From NCBI GenBank assembly GCA_963716925.1, contig CAVQUX010000018.1:372001-436000 (forward strand): a stretch of 64,000 bases of DNA, given 5' to 3'. The stretch is from DAISKN01 sp963716925 (GTDB lineage Bacteria > Acidobacteriota > Vicinamibacteria > Marinacidobacterales > SMYC01). The translations under genes were made by a program, and so were the position numbers. Shown one piece after another: positions 8,651 through 17,784 of the stretch; positions within the stretch are counted from its first letter, which is position 1, and each line of letters begins with the position of its first letter. A model generated the notes under the pieces. The model did not search any database. It saw only the letters and a list, made by a program, of their open reading frames with translations, and was not told the origin of the DNA.

Positions 8651-9385
8651 ATGAAGCATCGCTGGCTCGGGATCGTTGGCATGGTACTTCCCACGCTCGC
8701 GGCGGCTCAGACCGAAACAGGCTCCGCCTCCGCCGAAGCTACGGCGGACAAGTCATACGCCCGCATCGCCGTCCTGCGTCCCCATGACGGACAGACCGTC
8801 GACTTCGAAGCCGGGTACATCCGGCACCTCGAATGGCATCGCCAGGCCAAGGACACCTGGGTCTGGTACGGCTGGAACGTCACCTTCGGGGATCGACAGC
8901 GCTGGTTCGTCTACGCGTCGTTCGGGCATTCGGCCGAAAGCCTGGACCATCCCGTGCCTCCCGCGGAGGACGAGCGGGACAACATTCTCAACGTCACGCC
9001 GCACGCTCAGTTCCTGGGAAATGCCATCTACGAGTTTCTGCCGGGGCTCTCGCGGGGCACGGGGGTGCCGACACCGACCGCTCGGCTCGAGCTCACGACC
9101 GTGGACCTCGACCACGGAGCGGAGAAAACCTTCGAGGCGGCCCTCGGCGCGGGCCAGTCCTCACTCTCTGCCGAGACTCTCTGGTACCGAATGGTCGCGG
9201 GCGGAGGCGCTCCGCGCTATGTCCGACTGCGTCCGCGGGGGAGCCTTTCGGCCATTCTCGATGGAAGGAGCGAACAGGCGCTGCCTGAGAAGGTCAGCGA
9301 CCTGGTCTCGAAGACGACGGTCGAAATCCTGACTCTGCGACCCACGATGAGCTACGGCCTCGAGTCGCCGGACCGCAAGCGATGA
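8651..9385 (+). CDS. Secreted hypothetical protein, coupled to molybdoenzyme gene
   Basis: A 244-residue protein I do not recognise. The first ~20 residues (MKHRWLGIVGMVLPTLAAAQ) are a clean signal peptide, so it is periplasmic or secreted. The body is aromatic-rich around residues 55-90 (HLEWHRQAKDTWVWYGWNV, WFVYASFG) without membrane helices or cysteines. The ATG at 8651 follows a TAGGAT box (8639-8644) by only 6 nt with no Shine-Dalgarno, suggesting leaderless translation. It overlaps the next gene by ATGA, so a functional link with the oxidoreductase is plausible. Confidence 0.6.
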   Translation: MKHRWLGIVGMVLPTLAAAQTETGSASAEATADKSYARIAVLRPHDGQTVDFEAGYIRHLEWHRQAKDTWVWYGWNVTFGDRQRWFVYASFGHSAESLDHPVPPAEDERDNILNVTPHAQFLGNAIYEFLPGLSRGTGVPTPTARLELTTVDLDHGAEKTFEAALGAGQSSLSAETLWYRMVAGGGAPRYVRLRPRGSLSAILDGRSEQALPEKVSDLVSKTTVEILTLRPTMSYGLESPDRKR

Positions 9386-11436
9386 ACGTCCGCGGCGCCT
9401 GTCCCCTCGACTGCCCAGACACCTGCAGTTGGGTTGTCACGGTGAAGGAAGGCGAAGCGGTCGCTCTTCGCGGCGATCCGGATCACCCTTACACCCGTGG
9501 CTCGCTCTGCAACAAAGTCGCGGACTACCTCGACTACGCGCGCTCGCCGGAGCGCCTCCTGTATCCGATGCGCCGGGTGGGCCCGAAGGGAGAAGGCGAG
9601 TTCCTCCGCATCTCGTGGGGCGAAGCGCTGGAGACAATCGCCGCGCGGCTCTCCGAGGTGATCGCCATCGACGGTGCCGAGGCGATCTGGCCCTACGTCG
9701 GCAGCGGCAGCATGGGCTTGATCCAGGGCATCTACGGCGCCGGGCGCCGGTTGTGGAACGTGCTGGGCGCGTCCCGTCACGTGGTGACGATGTGCACCAT
9801 CGCCGGCGGATTCGGCACCGGCTACACGCTCGGAGACAACCGCGTCGGAATGGACCCGGAGACGTTCCGATTCTCCAAGCTCGTCGTGCTCTGGGGCGCG
9901 AACGTGCTCTCGACCAATGCCCACCTGTGGCGGTCGATCCTCGAGGCGCGCAGGAACGGTGCCCTCGTCGTCGCCATCGATCCGATTCGAACGCGGACCG
10001 CGGCCGCGAGCGACTGGCACCTGGCACCTTTGCCGGGGACGGACGGCGCCCTCGCGCTCGGTCTCCTGAACGTCGTGCTGAGTGAGCAGGGCGAGGATCG
10101 CGATTTCCTCTCCGAGCGCACCGTCGGCTGGGAGGCGTTTCGGAGCCGGATCCTGGAGTTCCCGCCGTCGCGCGCCGCCGCGATCGCCGGGCTTCCGACG
10201 GAATCCATCGTCGAGCTGGGGAAGCGCCTGGCCGGGACTCGTCCGACCGGCATCCGCATCGGCATCGGCATTCAACGCCACGGCGGCGGCGGCATGGCCG
10301 TGCGGACCATCACCTGCATCCCCGGCGTCACCGGCGACTGGCGCTATCCGGGGGGAGGCGTCTCCTACGACACCCGCGGCTTCTTCGGGCTGAACTGGCA
10401 AGCGCTCTGGCGCGACGACCTTCGGCCGCGGCAGACGCGGGCGCTCTCCATGACGCGACTCGGCGAGGGGCTTCTCGAGGTGGACGATCCTCCGGTCAAG
10501 GCGCTTTTCGTCTACGCCGGTAATCCCGTGGCGAGTATCCCGCATCAGACGAAGGTCCGGCGCGGTCTCGCCCGCGACGATTTGTTCACGGTCACAGTCG
10601 AGCACTTCTTGACCGACACCGCCCGCTACGCGGATATCCTGCTCCCGGCGACGATGGCGATCGAGCACAGCGACCTGCTGATCGCGTACGGGCATCTGTA
10701 CCTGGCGTGGAACGAGCCCGCCGTAGCGCCTCCCGGCGAGTGCCTGCCGACGACGGAGATCTTCCGGCGCCTCGCGGAAACGATGGGCCTCGACGAGCCG
10801 GCGTTGTACGACAGCGACGAGGCCATGGCGCGGCAGCTGCTCGAGAGCGGGCACTCTTCGCTCGCCGGGATCACGTTGGAAGAGCTGAAGGCCCGCGGCT
10901 GGATGCGACTGAACTATCCCCGTCCATTCGTGCCGTTCGCGACTCGGTTTCCGACCCCATCCGGCAAGCTGGAGTTCGTCTCCGATCGGATGGCGGCGGC
11001 TGGATTGGACCCCCTTGCCGGCTACACACCGGCGCACGAGACGTCAGAGCGAGACACGTCGCTCGCTCGCCAGTATCCTCTCGCGCTGATCACACCCGCG
11101 GATCACTACTTCTTGAACTCGATTTTCGCCAACGTTCAGAGGCAGCAACGACGGGCGGGCGCCCCGACGCTTCTGATCCATCCCGACGATGCCGCGCGGC
11201 GAAACATTGCGGCGGGAGACGAGGTGCGTGTCAGAAACGCGCGAGGCTCGTTCCTTGCCGTGGCCGAGGTCAGCGATCGCGTCCGTCCCGGCGTCGTCGC
11301 GAGCTCGAAAGGACGCTGGCCGCGAGACTCCAAGGAGGGCGCCAACGTCAACGCCACCGTCGACGAACGCGATTCGGACATGGGTGGCGGCGCCGTCTAT
11401 CACGACAATCGGGTGCGCGTCGACAGGTCGGCCTGA
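9382..11436 (+). CDS. Molybdopterin-dependent oxidoreductase (CISM family), copy 1
   Basis: A 684-residue catalytic subunit. C7, C11, C15 and C43 are spaced as the [4Fe-4S] ligands of the DMSO-reductase/formate-dehydrogenase superfamily. C138 (MCTIAGGFG) occupies the usual Mo-ligand position, and LPATMAIEHSD and PSGKLEF are conserved later blocks. No Tat signal is present, so it is cytosolic or a subunit. No electron-transfer subunit is adjacent. It belongs with stand-alone FdhA/BisC-like enzymes; the substrate cannot be inferred. A paralog with the same architecture lies at 46878-48908. Start overlaps the preceding stop (ATGA). Confidence 0.88.
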   Translation: MNVRGACPLDCPDTCSWVVTVKEGEAVALRGDPDHPYTRGSLCNKVADYLDYARSPERLLYPMRRVGPKGEGEFLRISWGEALETIAARLSEVIAIDGAEAIWPYVGSGSMGLIQGIYGAGRRLWNVLGASRHVVTMCTIAGGFGTGYTLGDNRVGMDPETFRFSKLVVLWGANVLSTNAHLWRSILEARRNGALVVAIDPIRTRTAAASDWHLAPLPGTDGALALGLLNVVLSEQGEDRDFLSERTVGWEAFRSRILEFPPSRAAAIAGLPTESIVELGKRLAGTRPTGIRIGIGIQRHGGGGMAVRTITCIPGVTGDWRYPGGGVSYDTRGFFGLNWQALWRDDLRPRQTRALSMTRLGEGLLEVDDPPVKALFVYAGNPVASIPHQTKVRRGLARDDLFTVTVEHFLTDTARYADILLPATMAIEHSDLLIAYGHLYLAWNEPAVAPPGECLPTTEIFRRLAETMGLDEPALYDSDEAMARQLLESGHSSLAGITLEELKARGWMRLNYPRPFVPFATRFPTPSGKLEFVSDRMAAAGLDPLAGYTPAHETSERDTSLARQYPLALITPADHYFLNSIFANVQRQQRRAGAPTLLIHPDDAARRNIAAGDEVRVRNARGSFLAVAEVSDRVRPGVVASSKGRWPRDSKEGANVNATVDERDSDMGGGAVYHDNRVRVDRSA

Positions 11437-11573
11437 TCGCGCGCGAACCCCTTCGAAACGTCCTGAAGGCCGAATCGCAGGCCCCCGCGGACCCTGTGGA
11501 CGATGGCGCCGTCCTGGCGGAGCGCTTAAGATTCCTCTTCCGACATCCCGCGTTAGTCGGTCGAGGGAACATC

Positions 11574-14030
11574 ATGCAAACCCTGGTGCAGGATCTCCGC
11601 TACGCGCTCCGGGCGCTCGCGAAGAGCCCCGGCTTTGCCACGGCCGCGGTGATCTCGCTCGCGCTGGGGATCGGGGCCAATACCACGATCTTCACGTTGA
11701 TCAACGCGGTATTCCTGAACCCGCTTCCCGTCGAGCGGCCGGGCGAGCTCCTCGCGGTCCTCACCGTCGACGCCAACAATCCCGGCGTCTGGACGGTGTC
11801 GTACCCGAACTACGAGGATCTGCGGGACCAGAACGAGGTCTTCAGCGACCTGGCCGCTTACTCGTTTCCGAACCCGGCTTCGATGCAGGCCCGAGGGGTC
11901 GAGCCCCAGCAAATCATGATCGAGTTCGTCACGGGCAATTACTTCGACGTCCTCGGGCTGAAACCTGCGCTCGGTCGGTTCTTCCTCCCCGAGGAGGGCG
12001 AGACGCCGGGAGCCCATCCGGTGGTCGTGCTCGGGTACGGCTTCTGGACGCGGCGGTTCGGCCGCGACCCCAAGGTGCTGGGATCGACCTTCGGCCTGAA
12101 CGGCCGCCAGTTCACCGTCGTCGGCGTGGCGCCCGAACGCTTCAAGGGCCTGACCGTGGTCTTTGGACCCGACCTCTGGGTTCCGGCGATGATGCACGAA
12201 GTGGCGACAGTCCGTGTACGCGACTTCTTCGACGACCGGCGTGCGCTCTTCTTCAGCGTGTTCGGTCGGCTCCGTGCCGGAGCGGGCCCGGAGCAGGCCA
12301 CCGCGAACGTCAAGACGATCGCCGATGCGCTGGCGCAGGAGTATCCGGTGCCCAATCGAGGACGATCGGCGAAAACGCTGCCTCTCACCGAAGCGACCCT
12401 CTTTCCCGGCATGCGGCAGGGACTCGTCCTTGGCGGCGCAGTGCTCATGGTCATCGTAGGGCTCGTGCTCCTGATCGCTTGCTCCAACGTGGCCAATTTG
12501 ATGCTCGCCAGGGCCGTGGCACGTCAGAAGGAGATCGCGATTCGCCAGTCGATGGGGGCAGGGCGGTGGCGGCTCGTGCGACAGCTCCTCACCGAGAGCG
12601 TCCTTCTCGGTCTCATGGGGGGCCTCGTCGGTTTGATCGTTGCGTTCCTGGGGCGCGACTTCATCCTGTCCTTCCGCCCCGCGTTTCTCGCGAACAACAC
12701 CTTCGAGCTGACGCTCGATGCCCGCGTCTTCGGCTTCGCCCTCCTGATCTCTCTGGCGACGGGACTCCTTTTCGGTCTCGTGCCGGCGCTTTCGGCTTCC
12801 CGCTTCAGCGTGGTGGATGCACTCAAGCAAGAGTCGAGAACCGTCGGGCACGCACGTCGACGGGTCAGCCTTCGAAACGCGCTGGTGGTCGTGCAGGTGG
12901 CACTCTCGATCGTCTCTCTGGTGGCGGCGGGATTGTTCATGCGCAGCTCGAGCCGCGCCCACGAGCTCGACCCCGGGTTCGAGACTCGAAAGCTGGGCGT
13001 GATGATCGTGAATCCAGGCCAGGGCGGCTACGACCAGGCCCGAGCGGAGCAGTTCTACGATGCGGTGCGCGAGCGAGTCGGCGGAACCCCGGGACTTCGG
13101 TCGGCCTCCTGGGCCAGTAACCTCCCCCTCTTCGGCGGGATGTCGCGAAGCATCTTTCCCGAGGGGCTCCAGAACCAGGAGCGGGAAGAAGGGGTGCTGG
13201 TCCAGACCAACGTCGTGGATCTGGGATTCTTCGAGACCTTCGACGTTGCGCTCCTCCAGGGCCGAGACTTCTCTTCTGCCGACCGAAAAGACTCGATCCC
13301 GGTCGCAGTGATCAACGAGAGGATGGCGCAGCAGTTCTGGCCGGGCGAGGATGCCATCGGAAAACGATTTCGCATGTACGGTGAAGACTCGCTCCGGGAG
13401 GTCGTCGGCGTCGTCGAGACGACGAAGATCGCGACTCTGGGCGAGGATCCGCAGGCCTGCGCCTATCTACCGCTCGAGCAGAGCTACTCCGACGCCATGA
13501 CCCTCTATCTGCGCACGGAGGAAGATCCCGCACCGGTGATGGCCGCCGTTCAGCGTGAAGTGCACGCGATGGATCCTCTCGTTCCCGTCATCAATCCGCT
13601 GACCGTGGGCGAGGTGATGGATCAGTCCCTGTTCGCGCCGAAGCTCGCCGCCGGGCTCCTGGGCGTCATGGGTATCATGGCGCTCGCCCTCGCCTCGGTC
13701 GGACTCTACGGAGTCCTGGCCTTCCGCGTAAGTCAGCGCTTCCAGGAGATAGGGCTGCGGATGTCTCTCGGAGCCCGCCGCTCGGACGTTCTCTGGATGG
13801 TTCTGACGAATGCCATGACGCTCGTCGCCGTGGGTGTCGGGATCGGCCTGGCCGCGGCGTTCGCCGTCTCCCGCGTGGTGAAGGGATTGCTGTTCGGCAT
13901 CAGCGCCACCGACCCCGCGACGTTCCTGGGGGTCACGCTGGTGCTGACGGCAGTGGCCCTCGTCGCGAGCGCCATCCCGGCCCTCCGCGCGAGCCGCGTC
14001 GACCCCCTGGTCGCGCTCAGACATCAGTAG
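11574..14030 (+). CDS. ADOP-type (MacB/FtsX-like) ABC permease
   Basis: An 818-residue protein with the architecture of the 'acidobacterial duplicated orphan permease' family: two units, each a MacB-like periplasmic domain plus an FtsX-type membrane domain. The N-terminus MQTLVQDLRYALRALAKSPGF and ALGIGANTTIFTLINAV are family hallmarks; SNVANLMLARAVARQKEIAIR and FQEIGLRMSLGARRSDVL are the two cytoplasmic loops. No ATPase is adjacent, as is usual for the family. The open frame extends 870 bp further upstream, but that part overlaps the molybdoenzyme gene in another frame; ATG 11574 is the true start. These permeases are thought to be lipoprotein/efflux or signalling exporters. Confidence 0.92.
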   Translation: MQTLVQDLRYALRALAKSPGFATAAVISLALGIGANTTIFTLINAVFLNPLPVERPGELLAVLTVDANNPGVWTVSYPNYEDLRDQNEVFSDLAAYSFPNPASMQARGVEPQQIMIEFVTGNYFDVLGLKPALGRFFLPEEGETPGAHPVVVLGYGFWTRRFGRDPKVLGSTFGLNGRQFTVVGVAPERFKGLTVVFGPDLWVPAMMHEVATVRVRDFFDDRRALFFSVFGRLRAGAGPEQATANVKTIADALAQEYPVPNRGRSAKTLPLTEATLFPGMRQGLVLGGAVLMVIVGLVLLIACSNVANLMLARAVARQKEIAIRQSMGAGRWRLVRQLLTESVLLGLMGGLVGLIVAFLGRDFILSFRPAFLANNTFELTLDARVFGFALLISLATGLLFGLVPALSASRFSVVDALKQESRTVGHARRRVSLRNALVVVQVALSIVSLVAAGLFMRSSSRAHELDPGFETRKLGVMIVNPGQGGYDQARAEQFYDAVRERVGGTPGLRSASWASNLPLFGGMSRSIFPEGLQNQEREEGVLVQTNVVDLGFFETFDVALLQGRDFSSADRKDSIPVAVINERMAQQFWPGEDAIGKRFRMYGEDSLREVVGVVETTKIATLGEDPQACAYLPLEQSYSDAMTLYLRTEEDPAPVMAAVQREVHAMDPLVPVINPLTVGEVMDQSLFAPKLAAGLLGVMGIMALALASVGLYGVLAFRVSQRFQEIGLRMSLGARRSDVLWMVLTNAMTLVAVGVGIGLAAAFAVSRVVKGLLFGISATDPATFLGVTLVLTAVALVASAIPALRASRVDPLVALRHQ

Positions 14031-14061
14031 AGTCATTCGCTCGTAGGTGAACCGTTCGTGG

Positions 14062-14979
14062 TCACGGTTGGATCGGATCGACCAGCATCGAGACGAGCGC
14101 CGCGACCCGGTACGCGGTGGGCATGTCGGGGGCGACGTACCGTACCACCCGAGGCGCGACGCGCACCATGCCGGGAACGAGCAGCGCCACTTCCGACTGC
14201 CCGGTGTGGCTGACCTCGAACTCGATCGTGATCGGCACCGAGCAGCCGACCGGCGTGATCGATTTCGCACGGGCCACGGCATCCTTCACACCCGCAGTGA
14301 TCCGGGCGACCGCGTCCGCAGGGTTGATCGTCTTGATCGCGAATCGGCCGATGGCCTCCTTCACGGCAACCGTCACGATGCCGGGATAGGCTGCCGCAGC
14401 CTGCTCGGTGACTGCCTTGTCTCCGGACAGGAAAACCACCGGTACGCCGAAATGCGCAGCGAGCGCGGCGTTGATCCCATCCTCGCCCACCTCGGTGCCA
14501 TTGAGCGAGATGCGTTTGATCTGGTAGCTCAAGGTGTGATCGATGTGACCGAGCGATGAGGCACGCGGGTGGTAACCGACGAAGACCACCGCGTCGAAGG
14601 TCGAGTCGATTCCTTCCATCATCACGTAGGGTCGCGGCTTCCCCGTGATGAGCTCCGCACGACGATCGAGCTGGTCGGCAAGGAGGTTGATTTCAGAGCC
14701 ATGGGAATCGCTCACCGTGACCGCCGCCGCGCCGCCCTCGAACGCGCCCGCGATGGCTGCATTCGCCTCGGCCGTCATCAACCGGCGTCCGTACGGGTAG
14801 TCCACCCCGGTCGGCGCCATCTGACTTGGCGAGATGGCGAGCCCCGCGACGCCTTCCATGTCCACGGAGATGTACACCTTCAACCCCTTAGGTGCCGGAG
14901 CCTGGTCCGCAGGAAGCCGCCCGACCGGCGCGACGAGCAAGACCAGGAGGGTCGCGATCGAACGGGTGGGTTGCATCAC
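14062..14979 (-). CDS. M55-family D-aminopeptidase (DppA-like), exported
   Basis: A 305-residue protein with a signal-like N-terminus (residues 1-25) ahead of a complete DppA fold. VYISVDMEGVAG supplies D40 and E42, DSHGSEINL and GYHPRASSLGHIDHT supply the histidines of the zinc site seen in Bacillus DppA. DppA is a cytoplasmic D-Ala-D-Ala-acting enzyme; an exported form suggests scavenging of cell-wall or foreign peptides. Start is ATG 14979 or the adjacent ATG. Confidence 0.9.
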   Translation of the reverse strand: MMQPTRSIATLLVLLVAPVGRLPADQAPAPKGLKVYISVDMEGVAGLAISPSQMAPTGVDYPYGRRLMTAEANAAIAGAFEGGAAAVTVSDSHGSEINLLADQLDRRAELITGKPRPYVMMEGIDSTFDAVVFVGYHPRASSLGHIDHTLSYQIKRISLNGTEVGEDGINAALAAHFGVPVVFLSGDKAVTEQAAAAYPGIVTVAVKEAIGRFAIKTINPADAVARITAGVKDAVARAKSITPVGCSVPITIEFEVSHTGQSEVALLVPGMVRVAPRVVRYVAPDMPTAYRVAALVSMLVDPIQP

Positions 14980-15146
14980 GGTCGCCTCAGGGTCGTCCTC
15001 GCCGGGTGCGAAATTCGGCGATGCACTCTATACCAGAAAGGCGAGGAAGTAAGGCGTCTCGCTGATGCAAGAATTACGGCCCAGCATTTTGGGAAGCGAC
15101 GGAGTCCGACTTCATCGCTCCTCCCGGCCAAGGGCCCCCGAGGAGT

Positions 15147-17564
15147 TCAGAGCGGACACCGCCTCGACTTGGCCGGCGCGTGCGTGGCGTCCCCGGGCCA
15201 GAAGGCCTGGACATGGGCGCGACCGTCGCGGTCCGGGACGAAGCTGTCCGCGAAGCCTCCGGTCGCATCGGTCGTGGCGAAGCGCGTCTGTGTCCCGTCC
15301 GGCCAGGTGTATTCGAGCATCACGCTGCTGTCCGCGGCCGCCGGAACGACGTTCCCGGACACGGAAACGGGTTCTCCGGGGCGCGGCGGACGCCCGGGAG
15401 GCCGGCACGCGAGGTCGACGCTGGCGGCTTCGCCGACGACCTTGGCGAAGACCTCCATCCAGCCGAGGAGCTCGCTGTGCTTCAGCAAGCTTTGGTCCAC
15501 CGGATGGTCGGGATCGTCCGTGGGCACCGGGCTGGGCGTGTCCTCGGTCTCTTCCACGGCGATGCCGATGTCTGCGTTTGCGCCTGGCTGCGCGCCGTCC
15601 GGCGGCCGAACTACCACCCTGACAGTCGTCTCCTCCCCGGGCATGAGGGCTACGATCTCGGGCGACACCGACACCCTCCAGCCTGCCGGAACGACCGCTG
15701 GAGTGACACGGAACAAAGTCTCGCCCTCGCAACCGTCGTTGGCCGAAAGCGCGAAGCGTGTCACCTGGGGCCGCGGACTGCCCGCGCGAAAGAACTGGTA
15801 AGCGAAGCGGCTTTTGACCACGTTGCTGGCGTCCCGGCCGCTCGCCCCATCCGCGGGCGCGACCAACTGGATTCCGACGCTGCCGGGGTGCGGCTCGAAG
15901 TCGAGCGATGCGCTTCCACCCTCCACGGGATCGACCGGCGATAGCTCCACCTGCCGGACGTCACCGAGGCTGGGGCTTCCGCATTCGCTGGAAAAGAGCG
16001 CCGGCTGCGTGATGCTGACGTCGAGCGCAGCGTCATCCACCGGCAGCGTACCGGTCGTGTGCGCGCGCACGAAGAGCACGTTGTTGTGTCCCGGCCACAG
16101 GGGCGCCTGGGCGAGCGCGTCGGTGGGGGCGCCTCCGGCCGCTCCCTGCGGCGCGGGATGATTCCAGCCGATGTCGTACGAGCCGAAACCCGACACCGGT
16201 CCAGTCGTGACGCGGTTCTGCCAGAGAACGATCGGGCCGGTCACCGGCGGGGCCAAATAATCCACCTCCACGTCACAGAGCGCATCCACCCCGTCCCCGG
16301 CGTAGCCGTTCAAGCGGATAAACAGCCCCCGCTGCGCGTCGGTAAAGCTGTCACCCGGCTGCAGCGCCGCCAACGTCAACGGACCGGGCGGGAACGTCGG
16401 CCGGACGACGTGCATGAATGAAGGGCCGGCGCCCTCATGGACCGAGGTGACGAGCAGGCCCTCCCCTGGGATGCCCACCGATTGCGGATAAAGTCCTTCA
16501 TCGCCGTTGATGTTCCGCCGGCACTCGACGTGATAGCCGTAGAAGTTTATCGAATTGGGGAGTGAGGTGGGCAGGCGGATCAAGTTGGGCACACCGTTTG
16601 GCGCCACTTCGACCGGCCGGATGAACGTCAGCGTGGAGAACGGCTGGGTCAGAAGCGCGTAGGTCAGCGTCGTTTGCGGGGCGATCCAGCCGCGGTTGAA
16701 CCTGGAATACCCGGTCGGCTGCGTCCAGTATGTGTCGTCCCCCATGATGTCCCAGGGCCCGGCGCACTCCACCGCGCCCTGGACCTTGGGCGTGTACGCG
16801 GCGGCGCAGTCGCCGTAGTGGACCGGGATGCCCAACTGGTGTCCGAACTCGTGCAGCAGGGCGGAAAGGGCATCGGAATCGCTGTAGCTCTCGTTCACGA
16901 GACTCGCGGTGAATGCCAAGTTCCCCTGGGTGACGGTGTTGACCGTGATGGTGTTGATTCCGTTCGTTGAATTGGTCACCCCGCCCCTCGCCTTCTTGTT
17001 CGTCATCACGATGATGCGGTCGTACTGGCCGAGGATCGAACAGAAGTACTGGTAGAACGGGAGGGGCTGGGCGCAGACGGCGTCGATCGCCCCTCGCGCG
17101 GGGTCCTCGACATATCCCCAGAACTTGCTGTCCACGTAGAAGTCGGCGTTGTTCTCGTAGTCTTGGGCCGAGTGGGGCGGCGTCCACCAGCCGTCCTGGC
17201 TGTCTGGGTTCTCGAGCACGGTGAACCCGGCCTGCGCCTGCCCATAGCTCGCAAGCTGCCAGAACCTCCTCCCGTAGTCGTTCAACAGCGTGTCCCATTC
17301 GTGGGCGGTGTGACGCGGCTTCTGGTAGACCATGGCCGTATTGGAGTCGAACGGGCATGGCCTGCCGAACGCGAATGGACCGTGCGGACAGAGCTCATCG
17401 AGCGTCGTGCCCAGATTGATCGGGATGACGATCACGCGCTGGGGGCCGATTGGCGAAGGGGCCGCGGAAGCCGGGCGCACGGAGGCGGCCGCGAGTAAGA
17501 GAAGGCATCGAAGCACCCCCAGGGAGCTTCGCGTATTCAGGCGATCTTCGATGTTCATTGTCAT
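15147..17564 (-). CDS. Secreted M6-like zinc metalloprotease
   Basis: An 805-residue exported protein: signal peptide to about residue 35, catalytic domain to ~290, then beta-rich domains to the end. The zinc site is LLHEFGHQLG (H238, E239, H242) with H249 or D252 available as third ligand, and GPWDIMGDD at 270-276 is the Met-turn block characteristic of M6 immune-inhibitor-A-like proteases. The third-ligand spacing (HExxHxxGxxxH) is one longer than in classic metzincins. The ~500-residue C-terminal half includes a segment with a CARDB/DUF11-like feel (PGEETTVRVVVRPP) and a final Ig-like repeat. GGAGG lies 7 nt before the start. Confidence 0.75.
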   Translation of the reverse strand: MTMNIEDRLNTRSSLGVLRCLLLLAAASVRPASAAPSPIGPQRVIVIPINLGTTLDELCPHGPFAFGRPCPFDSNTAMVYQKPRHTAHEWDTLLNDYGRRFWQLASYGQAQAGFTVLENPDSQDGWWTPPHSAQDYENNADFYVDSKFWGYVEDPARGAIDAVCAQPLPFYQYFCSILGQYDRIIVMTNKKARGGVTNSTNGINTITVNTVTQGNLAFTASLVNESYSDSDALSALLHEFGHQLGIPVHYGDCAAAYTPKVQGAVECAGPWDIMGDDTYWTQPTGYSRFNRGWIAPQTTLTYALLTQPFSTLTFIRPVEVAPNGVPNLIRLPTSLPNSINFYGYHVECRRNINGDEGLYPQSVGIPGEGLLVTSVHEGAGPSFMHVVRPTFPPGPLTLAALQPGDSFTDAQRGLFIRLNGYAGDGVDALCDVEVDYLAPPVTGPIVLWQNRVTTGPVSGFGSYDIGWNHPAPQGAAGGAPTDALAQAPLWPGHNNVLFVRAHTTGTLPVDDAALDVSITQPALFSSECGSPSLGDVRQVELSPVDPVEGGSASLDFEPHPGSVGIQLVAPADGASGRDASNVVKSRFAYQFFRAGSPRPQVTRFALSANDGCEGETLFRVTPAVVPAGWRVSVSPEIVALMPGEETTVRVVVRPPDGAQPGANADIGIAVEETEDTPSPVPTDDPDHPVDQSLLKHSELLGWMEVFAKVVGEAASVDLACRPPGRPPRPGEPVSVSGNVVPAAADSSVMLEYTWPDGTQTRFATTDATGGFADSFVPDRDGRAHVQAFWPGDATHAPAKSRRCPL

Positions 17565-17784
17565 TGCGATTCCTCCATGGGCCGACGACCTGCTGCAAGA
17601 ACGCCTGTGAAGATGGGTGCTGCCCGCATGATCTCCCTCTCATTCCTGCGCCGGAATCCGGTGCCCTTCACTAACTATTACGAGAAGGAGTGGCGGAAGC
17701 GGACATGCGGTCGAGCGGGGGCCGGGGTCCTCAGACTTCCAGAAACGGAATCGAGGCCCGAAACGGGACACGGAGACCGAAGAG

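Noticed and set aside
9352..11037. Long minus-strand open frame (561 codons) antisense to the molybdoenzyme
   Set aside because: Arg/Pro/Gly-rich, no domain or start signal; a GC-driven shadow of the real gene on the plus strand.
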